Virus record (IMG/VR): IMGVR_UViG_3300038701_002238
Coordinates: 1 to 33,672 of that record
Reading direction: 5' to 3' (one strand)
DNA length: 33,672 nt
Source of the DNA: a virus
The first letter of the stretch is position 1. Each line of letters opens with the position of its first letter. This document shows, in pieces, positions 1 to 8,355 of the stretch. Below the pieces are notes generated by a model, which did no database searches, had not been told where the DNA came from, and worked only from the letters and a program-made list of their open reading frames with translations. The position numbers and the translations under genes are program-made.

Positions 1-126
1 AAGATATTAACCTTCATATTGATGAAATTTTTATAATGAAAGAATTTAGGAAAGATAAAAAGGCTAGTGAACTAATTGATATTTTAGCGAGCATGGCCCA
101 AGTAAATGATAAAAAATTTGTAACAT
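1..126. repeat. Terminal direct repeat, left copy
   Basis: These 126 bases are identical to 33544-33669 at the other end. The repeat lies inside a single open reading frame and has no features of a packaging terminus, so it most simply shows that the sequence is circular or circularly permuted, as expected for a headful-packaging P22-like phage. A genuine short direct terminal repeat cannot be excluded from sequence alone. Confidence 0.95.
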
Positions 127-266
127 GTTGTTGTGATGTTGAAAGCGTAGACAGTTCAAAAGAACAAAAAAGCGTTAAAACTGGAGCAATAAAAGCGGCT
201 CTCTCTTATGGTTTTATACCTCATGAGGCGCATAACAGTAGATTAACTTTTCACAAGGAAGTGTAA
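1..266 (+). CDS. GNAT-like virion-region protein, 3' part of a junction-spanning gene
   Basis: This is the C-terminal part of a gene that starts at 33468 and runs through the circular junction; joined, it encodes 113 residues. The frame is open from the first bases, so the internal ATG at 36 is not the real start. The pattern I-x-E-I-F-I-M-K-E-F-R followed by a helix rich in K, L and I, and a later S-Y-G-F-I-P segment, resembles the acetyl-CoA-binding half of GNAT folds, as in podoviral gp13-type proteins. That is inference from the pattern. It sits between tail-completion genes and ejection proteins, so a role in virion assembly is likely. It stops 1 bp before the next ATG. There is an unusual C-C-C-D run near the middle. 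Confidence 0.75.
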   Translation, partial: DINLHIDEIFIMKEFRKDKKASELIDILASMAQVNDKKFVTCCCDVESVDSSKEQKSVKTGAIKAALSYGFIPHEAHNSRLTFHKEV

Positions 267-267
267 T

Positions 268-990
268 ATGGGTGGAGGCGGAGGCGGTGGCCTTATATCT
301 AAAGCAACGGACGCGGTAGGTTTAACAGACTCTGGCGCTGGAGATAGAGCCTTAGATGCTCAGCAAGGTGCAGCGAGAAAGTCCGATAGGTTTGCGAGAA
401 AGAAATATAGTGAATCTAAAAAGAGATTAAAGCCATACTTAGAAGGTGGTCAAAAATCGTTTTCAGATTTAATGAATTTCAACGATAACACTCAAAACTT
501 CCAAGATGCGCAGGGGCATTTTCAAGGTCACTCTGGTGTTTTTGGTATGGAGGATTTTGAGAAGGATCCAGGCTATGACTTCCGAATGCAAGAAGGAAGA
601 AAAAACATAGAAAGATCAGCCGCGGCTCGTGGTCGTATGGCATCAAGTGCAGGACTTAAAGCTCTTGCTAAGTTTGGTCAAGATTATGCGAGTAATGAAT
701 ATGGAAATGCTAGAAACAGATTCAACGAAGATTATGGCAATGCTTATAACCGTTTTAATGCCGATAATAGTAATAAGTTTAACAGACTAAACTCACTTGC
801 AACTTACGGAATGAATGCAGCTAACTCTATCAATGGGCTTGCAAGTAATCTTTCTAATTCATACGCAGCAACACAGGCAGGACTCGGAAATGCAGCAGCG
901 GCAAACGAAATGAGTCGTAACCAAAATGGGCTTGGTGGTCTTTGGTCTAAAGGTATGCAATTAGGTGGAATGTACATGGGGAGCAGATAA
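268..990 (+). CDS. DNA transfer (ejection) protein, P22 gp7-like position
   Basis: The 240-residue protein opens with seven glycines after Met, then a charged helical region. Around residues 110-150 it carries the block D-P-G-Y-D-F-R, E-G-R-K-N-I-E-R-S-A-A-A-R-G and L-K-A-L-A-K-F-G-Q-D, which recurs in many podoviral and siphoviral DNA-transfer/tail-tip proteins. The C-terminal half is rich in N, A, Y and R with a repeated N-x-x-N-R-F-N pattern, ending in a glycine/methionine-rich hydrophobic tail. It is the first of three ejection genes whose stops and starts overlap. Known members of this class are packaged in the virion and pass into the host envelope with the DNA. Glycine-rich hydrophobic ends suit membrane insertion. 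Confidence 0.85.
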   Translation: MGGGGGGGLISKATDAVGLTDSGAGDRALDAQQGAARKSDRFARKKYSESKKRLKPYLEGGQKSFSDLMNFNDNTQNFQDAQGHFQGHSGVFGMEDFEKDPGYDFRMQEGRKNIERSAAARGRMASSAGLKALAKFGQDYASNEYGNARNRFNEDYGNAYNRFNADNSNKFNRLNSLATYGMNAANSINGLASNLSNSYAATQAGLGNAAAANEMSRNQNGLGGLWSKGMQLGGMYMGSR

Positions 991-1943
991 TGTTTAACAC
1001 TAATATATATTCGCAAAAAACTTCACCAGACCTAGCAGGGAACGCGCAAAAAGGTTTTTCACTTGGTCAGATGATTAAAAAGAATCAACTTGGAAATAAA
1101 AAAAGAGAAGAGCAAGCAAAATATAAGCAAGCATTTTCAAATTATGTTGGTGGCGACCAAAAGGCACTCGGAGAGATGGCGAAATATAATCCTGAGATGG
1201 TTTATAAAATGCAAGACATGGAAGCCCAGAAAGAAATGAACACTCAAGACAGAGAACTCAATAACAGCTTAAAAAGGCAACAATTAAGAGAGCTTCAAAA
1301 TAAAAGAAATATGCCTAAATTATCTGAAGCACAAAAGGTTTATGACAGAGAGTCAGCCAAAGAGCTTGCAAAATTTGAAGTCGGTGGCGGTGTTGCAACT
1401 GTAAATAAGAATAAAGGGTTATTGCAAAACGCTATCAGCAAACTTGGTGAAGAGGGTGATATTGCTGGGGGATTCTCTACAAAATTACCATGGTTTGGTG
1501 ATGATAAACAGCAAGACTGGGTTAACCCAGACATGGCAGGGGTGCGAGATGATATTAGGAGTGCAATACAAGGCTCTTTAAAAGCCACACTTGGTGGTCA
1601 ATTTACTGAAAAGGAAGCTGAACAGATGTTTGCAAGGGCTTTTAATCCGAGATTAAGTGATGATGAAAATATCAGAAGAGCTAAGTCAGTGATGTTTGAG
1701 CTTGATGGTATAGCGGATAACAAGTCAGCAGCTTCAAAATATTTAAAAGAGAATGGAACTCTATCAGGATTTCAACCACCAAAACAAAAAAGCCTCCCTT
1801 CTCACTACGACAAAAAAGGAAGCAAAGGGCAAATTGACATCATGGGAATAAGTAGCGCCTATGCTGCTGATCCTGTTGAAACTCAAAACAGAATCAAAAA
1901 AATGAGTAGAGAAGAAAAGTTGCGATTATTACAAGGTAAATAA
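990..1943 (+). CDS. Putative ejection protein, P22 gp20-like position
   Basis: A 317-residue, mostly helical, K/Q/E-rich protein whose ATG overlaps the stop of the previous gene by one base (TAATG) and whose own stop overlaps the next ATG. Residues about 60-120 are predicted coiled coil by composition. The family is assigned from position between the gp7-like and the large gp16-like protein rather than from a clear motif. Near the C terminus (about residues 283-296) is a short hydrophobic stretch M-G-I-S-S-A-Y-A-A-D-P that looks like a signal-peptidase-type A-x-A site, odd this far into a protein. Such internal A-Y-A-A motifs may mark processing or membrane contact in ejection proteins, but that is inference. 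Confidence 0.7.
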   Translation: MFNTNIYSQKTSPDLAGNAQKGFSLGQMIKKNQLGNKKREEQAKYKQAFSNYVGGDQKALGEMAKYNPEMVYKMQDMEAQKEMNTQDRELNNSLKRQQLRELQNKRNMPKLSEAQKVYDRESAKELAKFEVGGGVATVNKNKGLLQNAISKLGEEGDIAGGFSTKLPWFGDDKQQDWVNPDMAGVRDDIRSAIQGSLKATLGGQFTEKEAEQMFARAFNPRLSDDENIRRAKSVMFELDGIADNKSAASKYLKENGTLSGFQPPKQKSLPSHYDKKGSKGQIDIMGISSAYAADPVETQNRIKKMSREEKLRLLQGK

Positions 1944-3793
1944 TGAAAAATGATTTATCAAAATTAAGTGATGCAGAGTTAGATAAAATGCTTATGAATA
2001 AGGTTTCAAGCGTTTCCAAGTCTAGTGACTTTAGCTCTATGAGTGATGATGAGTTAGATCAAGCATTATATAAAAAAATGTCAGCTCCTAAGCCTGCAAA
2101 AATTGATAAAGACAATGACACAATGGCGACTATTGAAGGTTTTGGGCAAGGTGCGACACTTGGTTATCTTCCACAACTGCAAGCAAAGCTCGAGCCTGTA
2201 ACAGATAGAATATTCAATGCGTTTGATTTTTCAGATGATGCGGATAAAGTTGAATTGGCCCCAATATCTCAACTAACCTCTAATGATGAAAATTATATTC
2301 AATCAAGAGATTCAAATATAAGAAGAAATCAAGAGCTTCAAGAAAATAATCCATATTCTTATAACATTGCACAAGTTCTAGGTGGGGTTACAGGTGGTGC
2401 AGGTTTACCAGTCGGGCAAGCTGCAAATACTATTAAAGGAGCTTCAAAGCTAGGTGCTGCTTATGGTTTATTATCCAACCCCGAAGATGTAGAGGGAGTT
2501 GTAAATGAAATGCAATTAACTCCAAGACTTAAAAATGCTGTTGTTGGTGCAATAACAGGGGCAGGAGCACAAAAGGGGCTTGAAAAGATAGCTAAAATTT
2601 CAAAACCACTAGCTCAAAAACTTATGAAAAGCGCAGAGAGAAAAGCAGCAAAAGCGCTAGGTGCTGAACGTGGAACCATAAAGAAACTAGGTGATGATAA
2701 AGTCAGAGAGGCAGGGCGCTATGCACTTGATAATGACGTTTTAGACGCTTCCGTTTTTGGTAATACTGAGAAGATGATAAGCAAGAATAAAACAGCTCAG
2801 TCGAAGGCTGGGGAGCTTATGAGTGATGTTTATGACCAGATAGATGATAATGGTCTAAGAGAATTTAGCCCATTAGATGCTGCTGCAAAAGTAGATGACC
2901 AGGTTGGAGATTTCTGGGCAAGATCACCACTAAATAAATCTGAAAATAACCAATTTGAAAATACTATAGAAGCGATACTTCAAAGAGGCGGAGATTCTGG
3001 TGAAAATATCGCAATTAAGGAAGCTCAAAAACTTAAGCAAGAGCTCGGAAAAGTAGCAAACTGGAAAAACAACGTAAATATAACAGATAAAGAAAAAATG
3101 GCTCGAGAAAGCTATGGAATAGTTAACGAGATGATTAATGAGGCAGTTGATAGTGGTGCGGAAAAAATAGGAAATAAAGATTTACTTGGGCAATTAAAGA
3201 AAGCAAAGAAAATGTTCTCTGGTAGTAAAGTAGCAGAAGAACTTCTTGAAAATAAAAACGCTAGAGAGCAGGGTAATAAATATATTGGCTTAACTGATGG
3301 CATCTGGGGCGGTGCTGCCCTAACTGCATTCGGCCCTAAGGGGTTGGCGATAATTGGAGCTAAAAAGATAGCAGAGAAATACGGCCCACAAAATACTGCA
3401 AGGTTTTTAGACAAAGTTGCAAAGGGTATTCAAAAAACACCAATGATTAAGAAATTAGCAAACGAGAATCCTGCTGCTTTTCAAGCAATGGTTTATCGCA
3501 TAGGTGCAAAAAATGAAGCTAAGTTTGGTTCTGATGTTGTTAATGGTTTAAAAGCTGCTGATAACGAGGTTAAAGGTGAAGATAAATGGGTTTTAAATGG
3601 TCTTGATAAACTATCAAAAGTTGAAGGAATAAATATCAATGATCCAAAAACAATAGAAAGGCTAATTGTCGATAAAAGAGGGGCAAGATACTTAGCAACA
3701 GCCTCCGACTTAAAAAAAGATTCTAAGGCCATGAAAGCCTTAATTGAGAAAATAAAAAAACATATCAAAGATAATCCGAAGGGGCAAAAATGA
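1943..3793 (+). CDS. Large ejection / internal virion protein, P22 gp16-like position
   Basis: The 616-residue protein is close in length to P22 gp16. The first 50 residues contain two copies of a short helical motif, L-S-D-A-E-L-D-K-M-L and M-S-D-D-E-L-D-Q-A-L, each followed by a K-rich turn. These S-D-x-E-L-D repeats are common at the start of large phage virion proteins. Around residues 145-180 a glycine/alanine-rich stretch, and around 452-475 a hydrophobic G-G-A-A-L-T-A-F-G segment, could insert in membrane. The remainder is charged helix. Third and last of the coupled ejection genes. Function is inferred from order, size and composition; no enzymatic motif is visible. Confidence 0.78.
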   Translation: MKNDLSKLSDAELDKMLMNKVSSVSKSSDFSSMSDDELDQALYKKMSAPKPAKIDKDNDTMATIEGFGQGATLGYLPQLQAKLEPVTDRIFNAFDFSDDADKVELAPISQLTSNDENYIQSRDSNIRRNQELQENNPYSYNIAQVLGGVTGGAGLPVGQAANTIKGASKLGAAYGLLSNPEDVEGVVNEMQLTPRLKNAVVGAITGAGAQKGLEKIAKISKPLAQKLMKSAERKAAKALGAERGTIKKLGDDKVREAGRYALDNDVLDASVFGNTEKMISKNKTAQSKAGELMSDVYDQIDDNGLREFSPLDAAAKVDDQVGDFWARSPLNKSENNQFENTIEAILQRGGDSGENIAIKEAQKLKQELGKVANWKNNVNITDKEKMARESYGIVNEMINEAVDSGAEKIGNKDLLGQLKKAKKMFSGSKVAEELLENKNAREQGNKYIGLTDGIWGGAALTAFGPKGLAIIGAKKIAEKYGPQNTARFLDKVAKGIQKTPMIKKLANENPAAFQAMVYRIGAKNEAKFGSDVVNGLKAADNEVKGEDKWVLNGLDKLSKVEGININDPKTIERLIVDKRGARYLATASDLKKDSKAMKALIEKIKKHIKDNPKGQK

Positions 3794-4149
3794 AAAATCT
3801 ATTATTAATATTAATTATCTTCACTAGCTATAATGCATTAGCTTCTAAAAAACTAATAACTGATGCAAGTATGGGCGCAGATGTAACAAGTCAACCAATA
3901 AGTATAGATGCAAAAAAAGGTTACTCGGTTCAATTAATCTATAGCGGTACGCCTAACGGAGCATTTACGCTTGAGGGAAGTGTTGATGGTAGCACATGGG
4001 AGTCAATAAACGGTTCTAATATAACCATCACAGCAAGCGGAGATAGTTTATACAATATATATAACGCTCAATATGCACTTTTTAGACTCGTGTTCACTCG
4101 GGCATCAGGGACAGGAACACTAAACGCTTATTATAAGCTTAAGGAGTAA
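3790..4149 (+). CDS. Small secreted beta-sandwich-like protein
   Basis: The 119-residue product has a clear Sec signal peptide: M-K-N followed by a run of L and I, then an N-A-L-A cleavage site near residue 18. The mature part is S/T/G-rich beta structure with the motif G-S-V-D-G-S-T-W-E-S-I, typical of small beta-domains in phage tail fibres and carbohydrate-binding modules. The ATG overlaps the previous stop (ATGA) and has an AAGGGG ribosome site, so it is translated with the virion genes. A signal peptide on a protein made in the late structural operon is unusual because virion proteins normally stay in the cytoplasm. It could act in the periplasm or at the surface, possibly at lysis. No family was recognised with confidence. 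Confidence 0.75.
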   Translation: MKNLLLILIIFTSYNALASKKLITDASMGADVTSQPISIDAKKGYSVQLIYSGTPNGAFTLEGSVDGSTWESINGSNITITASGDSLYNIYNAQYALFRLVFTRASGTGTLNAYYKLKE

Positions 4150-4152
4150 TCA

Positions 4153-4596
4153 ATGAGATTAGTAATATTTTTACTTTTAATTAGTACGGTTTCTTTTGCG
4201 AACTATGTTGAAATAGGTGTTAATCCTCTTGAAATTTACGTCAAGGCAGTAGATGTAGACACAAATACACTTGTGGGAAGTACAACAGTAATGGATTGGC
4301 AAGAAACTGAAGACACAATGAACTTGTACAATGCAGGAGTTTTTACAGCGCCTCAAGACGATATTTATACAATTAAGTATGCGGTTAGATTTACAGGGAG
4401 TTTATCATCACTTCATATGCGCTATGTTGATGGCTCATTTACTGAGTATATGTGCTTTATAACCTCTTCAACTACCCATATATGTAGTGATCGCATTAAG
4501 CTTGATAGAGGTCAAACTCTTCACTACAGAGTTTTAACAGGTGCTACAACTGCCGATGATCCAACTAGAAACTATATAACAATTTCAAACATATAA
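4153..4596 (+). CDS. Secreted C1q/TNF-like jelly-roll protein
   Basis: The 147-residue protein starts with a 16-residue signal peptide ending S-F-A. The mature part follows a C1q/TNF-like jelly-roll pattern: A-G-V-F-T-A-P followed by a D-I-Y-T-I-K-Y strand, then L-D-R-G-Q-T-L-H-Y-R, and a final short strand N-Y-I-T-I-S-N-I closing the domain. Such domains are trimeric and bind ligands; in phages they usually sit at the ends of fibres. Here the domain is free-standing and exported. It has a strong AAGGAG site and follows another secreted beta-protein by 3 bp, so the two look like a pair. Two cysteines (CFI and CSD) could form a disulfide in the periplasm. The C1q match is from pattern only. 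Confidence 0.72.
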   Translation: MRLVIFLLLISTVSFANYVEIGVNPLEIYVKAVDVDTNTLVGSTTVMDWQETEDTMNLYNAGVFTAPQDDIYTIKYAVRFTGSLSSLHMRYVDGSFTEYMCFITSSTTHICSDRIKLDRGQTLHYRVLTGATTADDPTRNYITISNI

Positions 4597-4605
4597 GGCT
4601 TAGAT

Positions 4606-6915
4606 ATGACTGCAATAGTATGCCCAGAAATTAAAAAACAATATGTCGATGCTAACGGTGATCCTTTAAGTGGCGGCAAGTTGCACGTCTATGAATCTGG
4701 GACAACAACTCCAGTAAATAGCTACACGACAAAAGACGCTGATGTTGCGAACGCTAACCCAATTATTTTAAATTCCAGGGGAGAAGTTGAAACAGGGCCA
4801 TTTTTAAATGCAGGATCTTACAAATTTGTTTTAACTGATTCTGATGATGTAACTATCTGGACTCAAGACAATATTGTAATTAGAGATTTTGGCACTGAAA
4901 TAGATGCAATCGAAGTATCAATTGCAGAAAGTGAAGTTTCAACGCTTGCACCTAATAGACTTATATCAGGTGAGAATTCAGATAATAGTAGCGCGCCTAG
5001 ATTTCTACTACCTGTGGCCTCTAATAATCAAGTAAAAATACTGGCAACATCTACTGACCTAGTTTACTCAGTCGAAGGCACTCAATACACGCTAGATAGC
5101 GATACTGTAGCAAGTGGTCTTTTAAGCCCTCCAACTTCAAATAATACAGCAGATATTAATGACTCTGTGGTTAGTGAGCAGGATTATGTTAAAACGCTCG
5201 GAATGTTTGGAACCTCAATTCCCATTGACAACATTGGTAGCGAGATTACAAGCTTAAACGGGAAATTAGCAGCTTTCAAAATAGAAGGCTCAGATGTTGA
5301 ATATATAATAGCTAGGGTAGATTCTACCAACTCGAGACTAATTGAAGTTGTTAGAGGTTGTTTTTATGATTCAAATGGAAATCTAACAGTATCAAAAGCC
5401 TTTGCTGATGATGACACTGTTACGCTAATGAAGCTTACATGGATATATCTAAATACATCAGGACAGATGATAGTAAGCTATAACGAGCCTTTTTATTCTA
5501 CGACACAGCCAAGCTCTCCAACTGATGGTGATATGTGGTACGACCTAACTAATAAGAAATGGAAAAGGTTTAATTCAACTGCCTTTGCTGATGCTTCCGT
5601 GACATTTCTGGGAACATGTATTCAAGACGAAAACGATGTCACAGTGGGTGCAAGGCCTGAGTTTTTCCATGCATCTTATAATGAAGATAATTCAATATCT
5701 CTTGAATATGTTTCAGCTACTCAAGTTAGAAGTAGAGAGAATAATAATTGTATAAATGTAAATGGATTTTCTTATGTTTTAAAAGATAGTTTTATTACTT
5801 GGGATATTACATCTCATTTAGAAAGTGGAGAGAGTGAAGACTCCGATTTAACTTTTTTCTGCTATCTTGATGAGGGGGGCGATCCTAAAATGTCAACAAA
5901 ACCACCGATTGAACTTGAGGGAAGGTTAAAAGGGTCTTATCACCCTTCTGAAATGTGGCGATATGTTGGTTCCATTTATAATGATGAAAATGATGATTTT
6001 GTCGAATCAAGCTTAGTTAAAAGTGAGAAAGAATCTATTTTTGACAGTTCTCTTATTAAGTCAGAGCAAGGCAGCGGTAACACGATAAATTTAACTCACT
6101 TTGATAGATATGTTTTTTGTGATGTTTTATCAGGTGCAGTAACGGTTAATTTACCTAGTGCTAAAAATGTAGAAAGCAAAAAAATAACTATAAAGAGAAA
6201 CGATGTTTTTGGCGGTATTAGAAAAGATTTAACAGATTCAGAGGTGACAACTGGCACAGATAACTTAAATATAGATGGCCATGGTTTTACTACAGGTAAA
6301 AAAGTTAGAATATCAAACAGTGGTGGCGCAGTACCTACAGGCTTGGCGGTGCTAACTGACTACTATGTAATTGTTGTTGATGTTGATAACATAAAGCTTG
6401 CATCTTCAAGGGCGAATGCTGACTCTGGCACACCTATAGATATTACTGCCGCTTCTGGTGGTGGTACTCACACAATAGAGCCTCAAGAAAATTCACTTAC
6501 AATTAATCCAGTTTCAGGACAAACCATCGAGGGTGAAAGTTCAAAATTATTATATGGGGAGAATGAAATAATTGAGCTTCTTTCTGATGGTAGTAATTGG
6601 GAGTTGTTACACAGAGACAATGGAAACAATATAACTGAAAGTGAAATAATTATAGGTAAGTGGGACAATGAAACTCTGTATAGAAGATTTTTTAGAGAAG
6701 AAAGTCGGGCAGATGGCTTAACAATAGTTACTGGTGTCTCGAATCTCATTTCAACTGTTGGGTGGTCAAAAGTAGGATCGTTTAAAAGAACTATGAACTA
6801 CGGTATCAGTGGGACTTTCTCAAGAGTTGACTTTGATGATGCTGCTGGCGACTTAGAAATAAATTCTAGTGCTAGTTATGTGTCTGAGTTTTACGTTGAT
6901 TACACTAAATCATAG
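4606..6915 (+). CDS. Tailspike / tail fibre with P22-type head-binding N terminus
   Basis: 769 residues. The first 95 or so residues match the head-binding domain shared by podoviral tailspikes: an opening K-K-Q-Y-V-D-A-N-G-D-P-L, then G-G-K-L-H-V-Y-E-S-G-T, N-P-I-I-L-N-S-R-G-E and a strand ending I-W-T-Q-D-N-I. A middle segment near residue 300 has P-S-S-P-T-D-G-D-M-W-Y-D, a short module common in tail fibres. Around residues 550-625 is another phage module with L-N-I-D-G-H-G-F-T-T-G, L-T-D-Y-Y-V-I and I-K-L-A-S-S-R-A-N-A-D-S. No pectate-lyase-like beta-helix repeats, SGNH or other enzyme motif is seen, so it looks like a binding fibre rather than a depolymerase. It attaches to the virion and recognises the host surface. 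Confidence 0.88.
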   Translation: MTAIVCPEIKKQYVDANGDPLSGGKLHVYESGTTTPVNSYTTKDADVANANPIILNSRGEVETGPFLNAGSYKFVLTDSDDVTIWTQDNIVIRDFGTEIDAIEVSIAESEVSTLAPNRLISGENSDNSSAPRFLLPVASNNQVKILATSTDLVYSVEGTQYTLDSDTVASGLLSPPTSNNTADINDSVVSEQDYVKTLGMFGTSIPIDNIGSEITSLNGKLAAFKIEGSDVEYIIARVDSTNSRLIEVVRGCFYDSNGNLTVSKAFADDDTVTLMKLTWIYLNTSGQMIVSYNEPFYSTTQPSSPTDGDMWYDLTNKKWKRFNSTAFADASVTFLGTCIQDENDVTVGARPEFFHASYNEDNSISLEYVSATQVRSRENNNCINVNGFSYVLKDSFITWDITSHLESGESEDSDLTFFCYLDEGGDPKMSTKPPIELEGRLKGSYHPSEMWRYVGSIYNDENDDFVESSLVKSEKESIFDSSLIKSEQGSGNTINLTHFDRYVFCDVLSGAVTVNLPSAKNVESKKITIKRNDVFGGIRKDLTDSEVTTGTDNLNIDGHGFTTGKKVRISNSGGAVPTGLAVLTDYYVIVVDVDNIKLASSRANADSGTPIDITAASGGGTHTIEPQENSLTINPVSGQTIEGESSKLLYGENEIIELLSDGSNWELLHRDNGNNITESEIIIGKWDNETLYRRFFREESRADGLTIVTGVSNLISTVGWSKVGSFKRTMNYGISGTFSRVDFDDAAGDLEINSSASYVSEFYVDYTKS

Positions 6916-6934
6916 CTAAACAAGGAGTGAGCTG

Positions 6935-7177
6935 TTGAAAGTTGTTGTAGATTGGGTTTTAAAAATCATAAGTACAATTATAATGGGTGTGGCCCTGTAT
7001 ATATTTAATAGTTTTCAAGCTTCTTTCAAAGACATGAAAAATGATATTTCTCAAATGAAAGACAGTATCGTTGATTTAAATACCAAATTCGCAGTTTATA
7101 ACGAAAAACAAATTTATTCACAAAAAGAAAGGTCTAGGCTTGAAAAAAGAATTGATCGTTTAGAGGAAAGAAAGTGA
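6935..7177 (+). CDS. Membrane-anchored coiled-coil lysis protein (holin or i-spanin candidate)
   Basis: 80 residues, starting at TTG with a strong AAGGAGTG site 10 bp upstream. One N-terminal transmembrane segment (about residues 6-25, I-I-S-T-I-I-M-G-V-A-L-Y-I-F) is followed by a charged heptad-like coiled coil ending R-L-E-K-R-I-D-R-L-E-E-R-K. N-terminal TM plus periplasmic coiled coil is the layout of Rz-type i-spanins, but the protein is about half their length; single-TM small holins are the alternative. It overlaps the endolysin gene by 4 bp (GTGA), which places it in the lysis cassette. Confidence 0.7.
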   Translation: MKVVVDWVLKIISTIIMGVALYIFNSFQASFKDMKNDISQMKDSIVDLNTKFAVYNEKQIYSQKERSRLEKRIDRLEERK

Positions 7178-7605
7178 CAAAATCGTTAATGATCTTAATG
7201 GCAATGCAATATCTAAACACACCTTATAAGTGGGGTGGAAATTCCTATGATGGCCTTGATTGTTCGGGATTTGTTCTTAAGGTTTTACATGATGTGGGCA
7301 TTACGCTTCCTGATATGACCGCCAATGATATTTTTGAATATTGTCAGAAGAAAGGCGAAAAAGTTTATTCAGATGAATGCGATGCTCTTTTATTTTTTGG
7401 AACGAAAAACAAAATCACTCATATTGCTATTTCTATGGGTGTAATTGAAAACAAAAATTTAATGATCGAAGCAGGGGGAGCAGGGCGCAGTTCTTTAGAA
7501 ATGAGCAAAGCTGAACTAGCTAAGCGTGATGCAAGAGTGAGAATAAAAGAAGTATCAAGTCGTAAAGACTTATATGCATCAATATATTTACCTTACAAGG
7601 AGTAG
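7174..7605 (+). CDS. NlpC/P60 family endolysin
   Basis: 143 residues with the NlpC/P60 cysteine-peptidase signature: Y-K-W-G-G-N-S-Y-D-G-L-D-C-S-G-F with catalytic Cys at residue 30, and the histidine in I-T-H-I-A-I at residue 83. A polar third residue may lie near I-E-A-G-G (about 99). The family cuts peptide bonds in the peptidoglycan stem. There is no signal peptide, so it would need a holin to reach the wall. The GTG start overlaps the TGA of the upstream membrane protein, implying coupled translation. The domain fills the whole protein, with no extra wall-binding module. Confidence 0.9.
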   Translation: MTKSLMILMAMQYLNTPYKWGGNSYDGLDCSGFVLKVLHDVGITLPDMTANDIFEYCQKKGEKVYSDECDALLFFGTKNKITHIAISMGVIENKNLMIEAGGAGRSSLEMSKAELAKRDARVRIKEVSSRKDLYASIYLPYKE

Positions 7606-7608
7606 TAA

Positions 7609-7875
7609 ATGAGTGAAGAAAAGAAAACACCATTAAAAGAATTAAAAGAGGGCGCTAAGGCGATTGGATATTTAGCAGGTGAGATTACTGAGGCTACAAA
7701 AGATGGACTTGGTATTGAGGATCTCAAGTCAGTTAAAGACATTATTGATAACCAGGCAATTGTTAGAGGTGGAATTGAAGGAATCGATGAGGCTTCTTTA
7801 AAAGGGCTTTCTTATGATGAAATTCTCGGAGTTCTTTTATCAATGAAAGAAGGTTTTGATATTGGGATTAAATAA
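7609..7875 (+). CDS. Small acidic protein of the lysis region
   Basis: 88 residues, behind an AAGGAG site 3 bp after the endolysin gene. Alternating charged and small hydrophobic residues suggest two or three helices; there is no transmembrane segment or cysteine. The stop shares its last base with the ATG of the next gene (TAATG), so it is co-translated with the lysis proteins. I do not recognise the family. Confidence 0.7.
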   Translation: MSEEKKTPLKELKEGAKAIGYLAGEITEATKDGLGIEDLKSVKDIIDNQAIVRGGIEGIDEASLKGLSYDEILGVLLSMKEGFDIGIK

Positions 7876-8099
7876 TGATTTCTAATTTATGGGCACTGAT
7901 TAAAGCGGTGCCTGTTTTAATTACTACATTCAAGCAACTTGTTGATTTATATGTTAGTGAGCAAGTTAAAGCAATAAGAGCAGAACACATAACTATAGAT
8001 GACCAGAAAAATGCTCTCTTAAAGGCAATTGAAAATGCACAAACAAACGAAGAAATTCTTGCTCATTCCGTTACTTTACGCAATCTTAATAGGGGCTAG
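7875..8099 (+). CDS. Small protein with hydrophobic N terminus (lysis cassette)
   Basis: 74 residues. Residues about 3-28 form a long hydrophobic/amphipathic helix (L-W-A-L-I-K-A-V-P-V-L-I-T-T-F), followed by a charged helix likely to be coiled coil. The start overlaps the preceding stop. Its last 65 bp overlap, in another frame, the start of a lipoprotein-like gene. A membrane-tethered helical protein with an out-of-frame overlapping lipoprotein is the arrangement of Rz/Rz1 spanin pairs, although this protein is short. An i-spanin role is inferred from that arrangement only. Confidence 0.65.
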   Translation: MISNLWALIKAVPVLITTFKQLVDLYVSEQVKAIRAEHITIDDQKNALLKAIENAQTNEEILAHSVTLRNLNRG

Positions 8100-8355
8100 T
8101 TGCGAGAATGAAAGGGCTTCAAATTATTTTAACAGACCTGTTTTAAAAGAATGTATTACGGCCATTCAAGATGGTGCAACACTTGGAATGATGGCTTGTG
8201 ATGGTAAATTAGTCCCAATACCGTCAAAAATGGTAGTGCCTCAATCAAACGAAGACTACAAGAAAGCATCTAAATACTACAGCGATAGGGAAATAGGGCA
8301 CTATATTTGTTATAGATTTCCGAGAAAATGCCAAAAGCGAAGGTATAGGGATTAA
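8035..8355 (+). CDS. Lipoprotein-like protein overlapping its upstream gene (o-spanin candidate)
   Basis: 106 residues from the ATG at 8035, chosen because AAAGG lies about 9 bp before it; a TTG two codons upstream is the alternative. The N terminus is K-K-F-L-L-I-P-L-L-Y-A-I-L-I-G-A-S-C, a signal sequence ending at a cysteine with an imperfect lipobox (I-G-A-S-C). The mature part has four more cysteines and a basic tail (R-F-P-R-K-C-Q-K-R-R-Y-R). It starts inside the preceding gene in a different frame, as Rz1 genes do. An outer-membrane lipoprotein role in lysis is plausible. The Cys-rich C-terminal domain is not typical of Rz1 and may do something else. Confidence 0.7.
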   Translation: MHKQTKKFLLIPLLYAILIGASCENERASNYFNRPVLKECITAIQDGATLGMMACDGKLVPIPSKMVVPQSNEDYKKASKYYSDREIGHYICYRFPRKCQKRRYRD

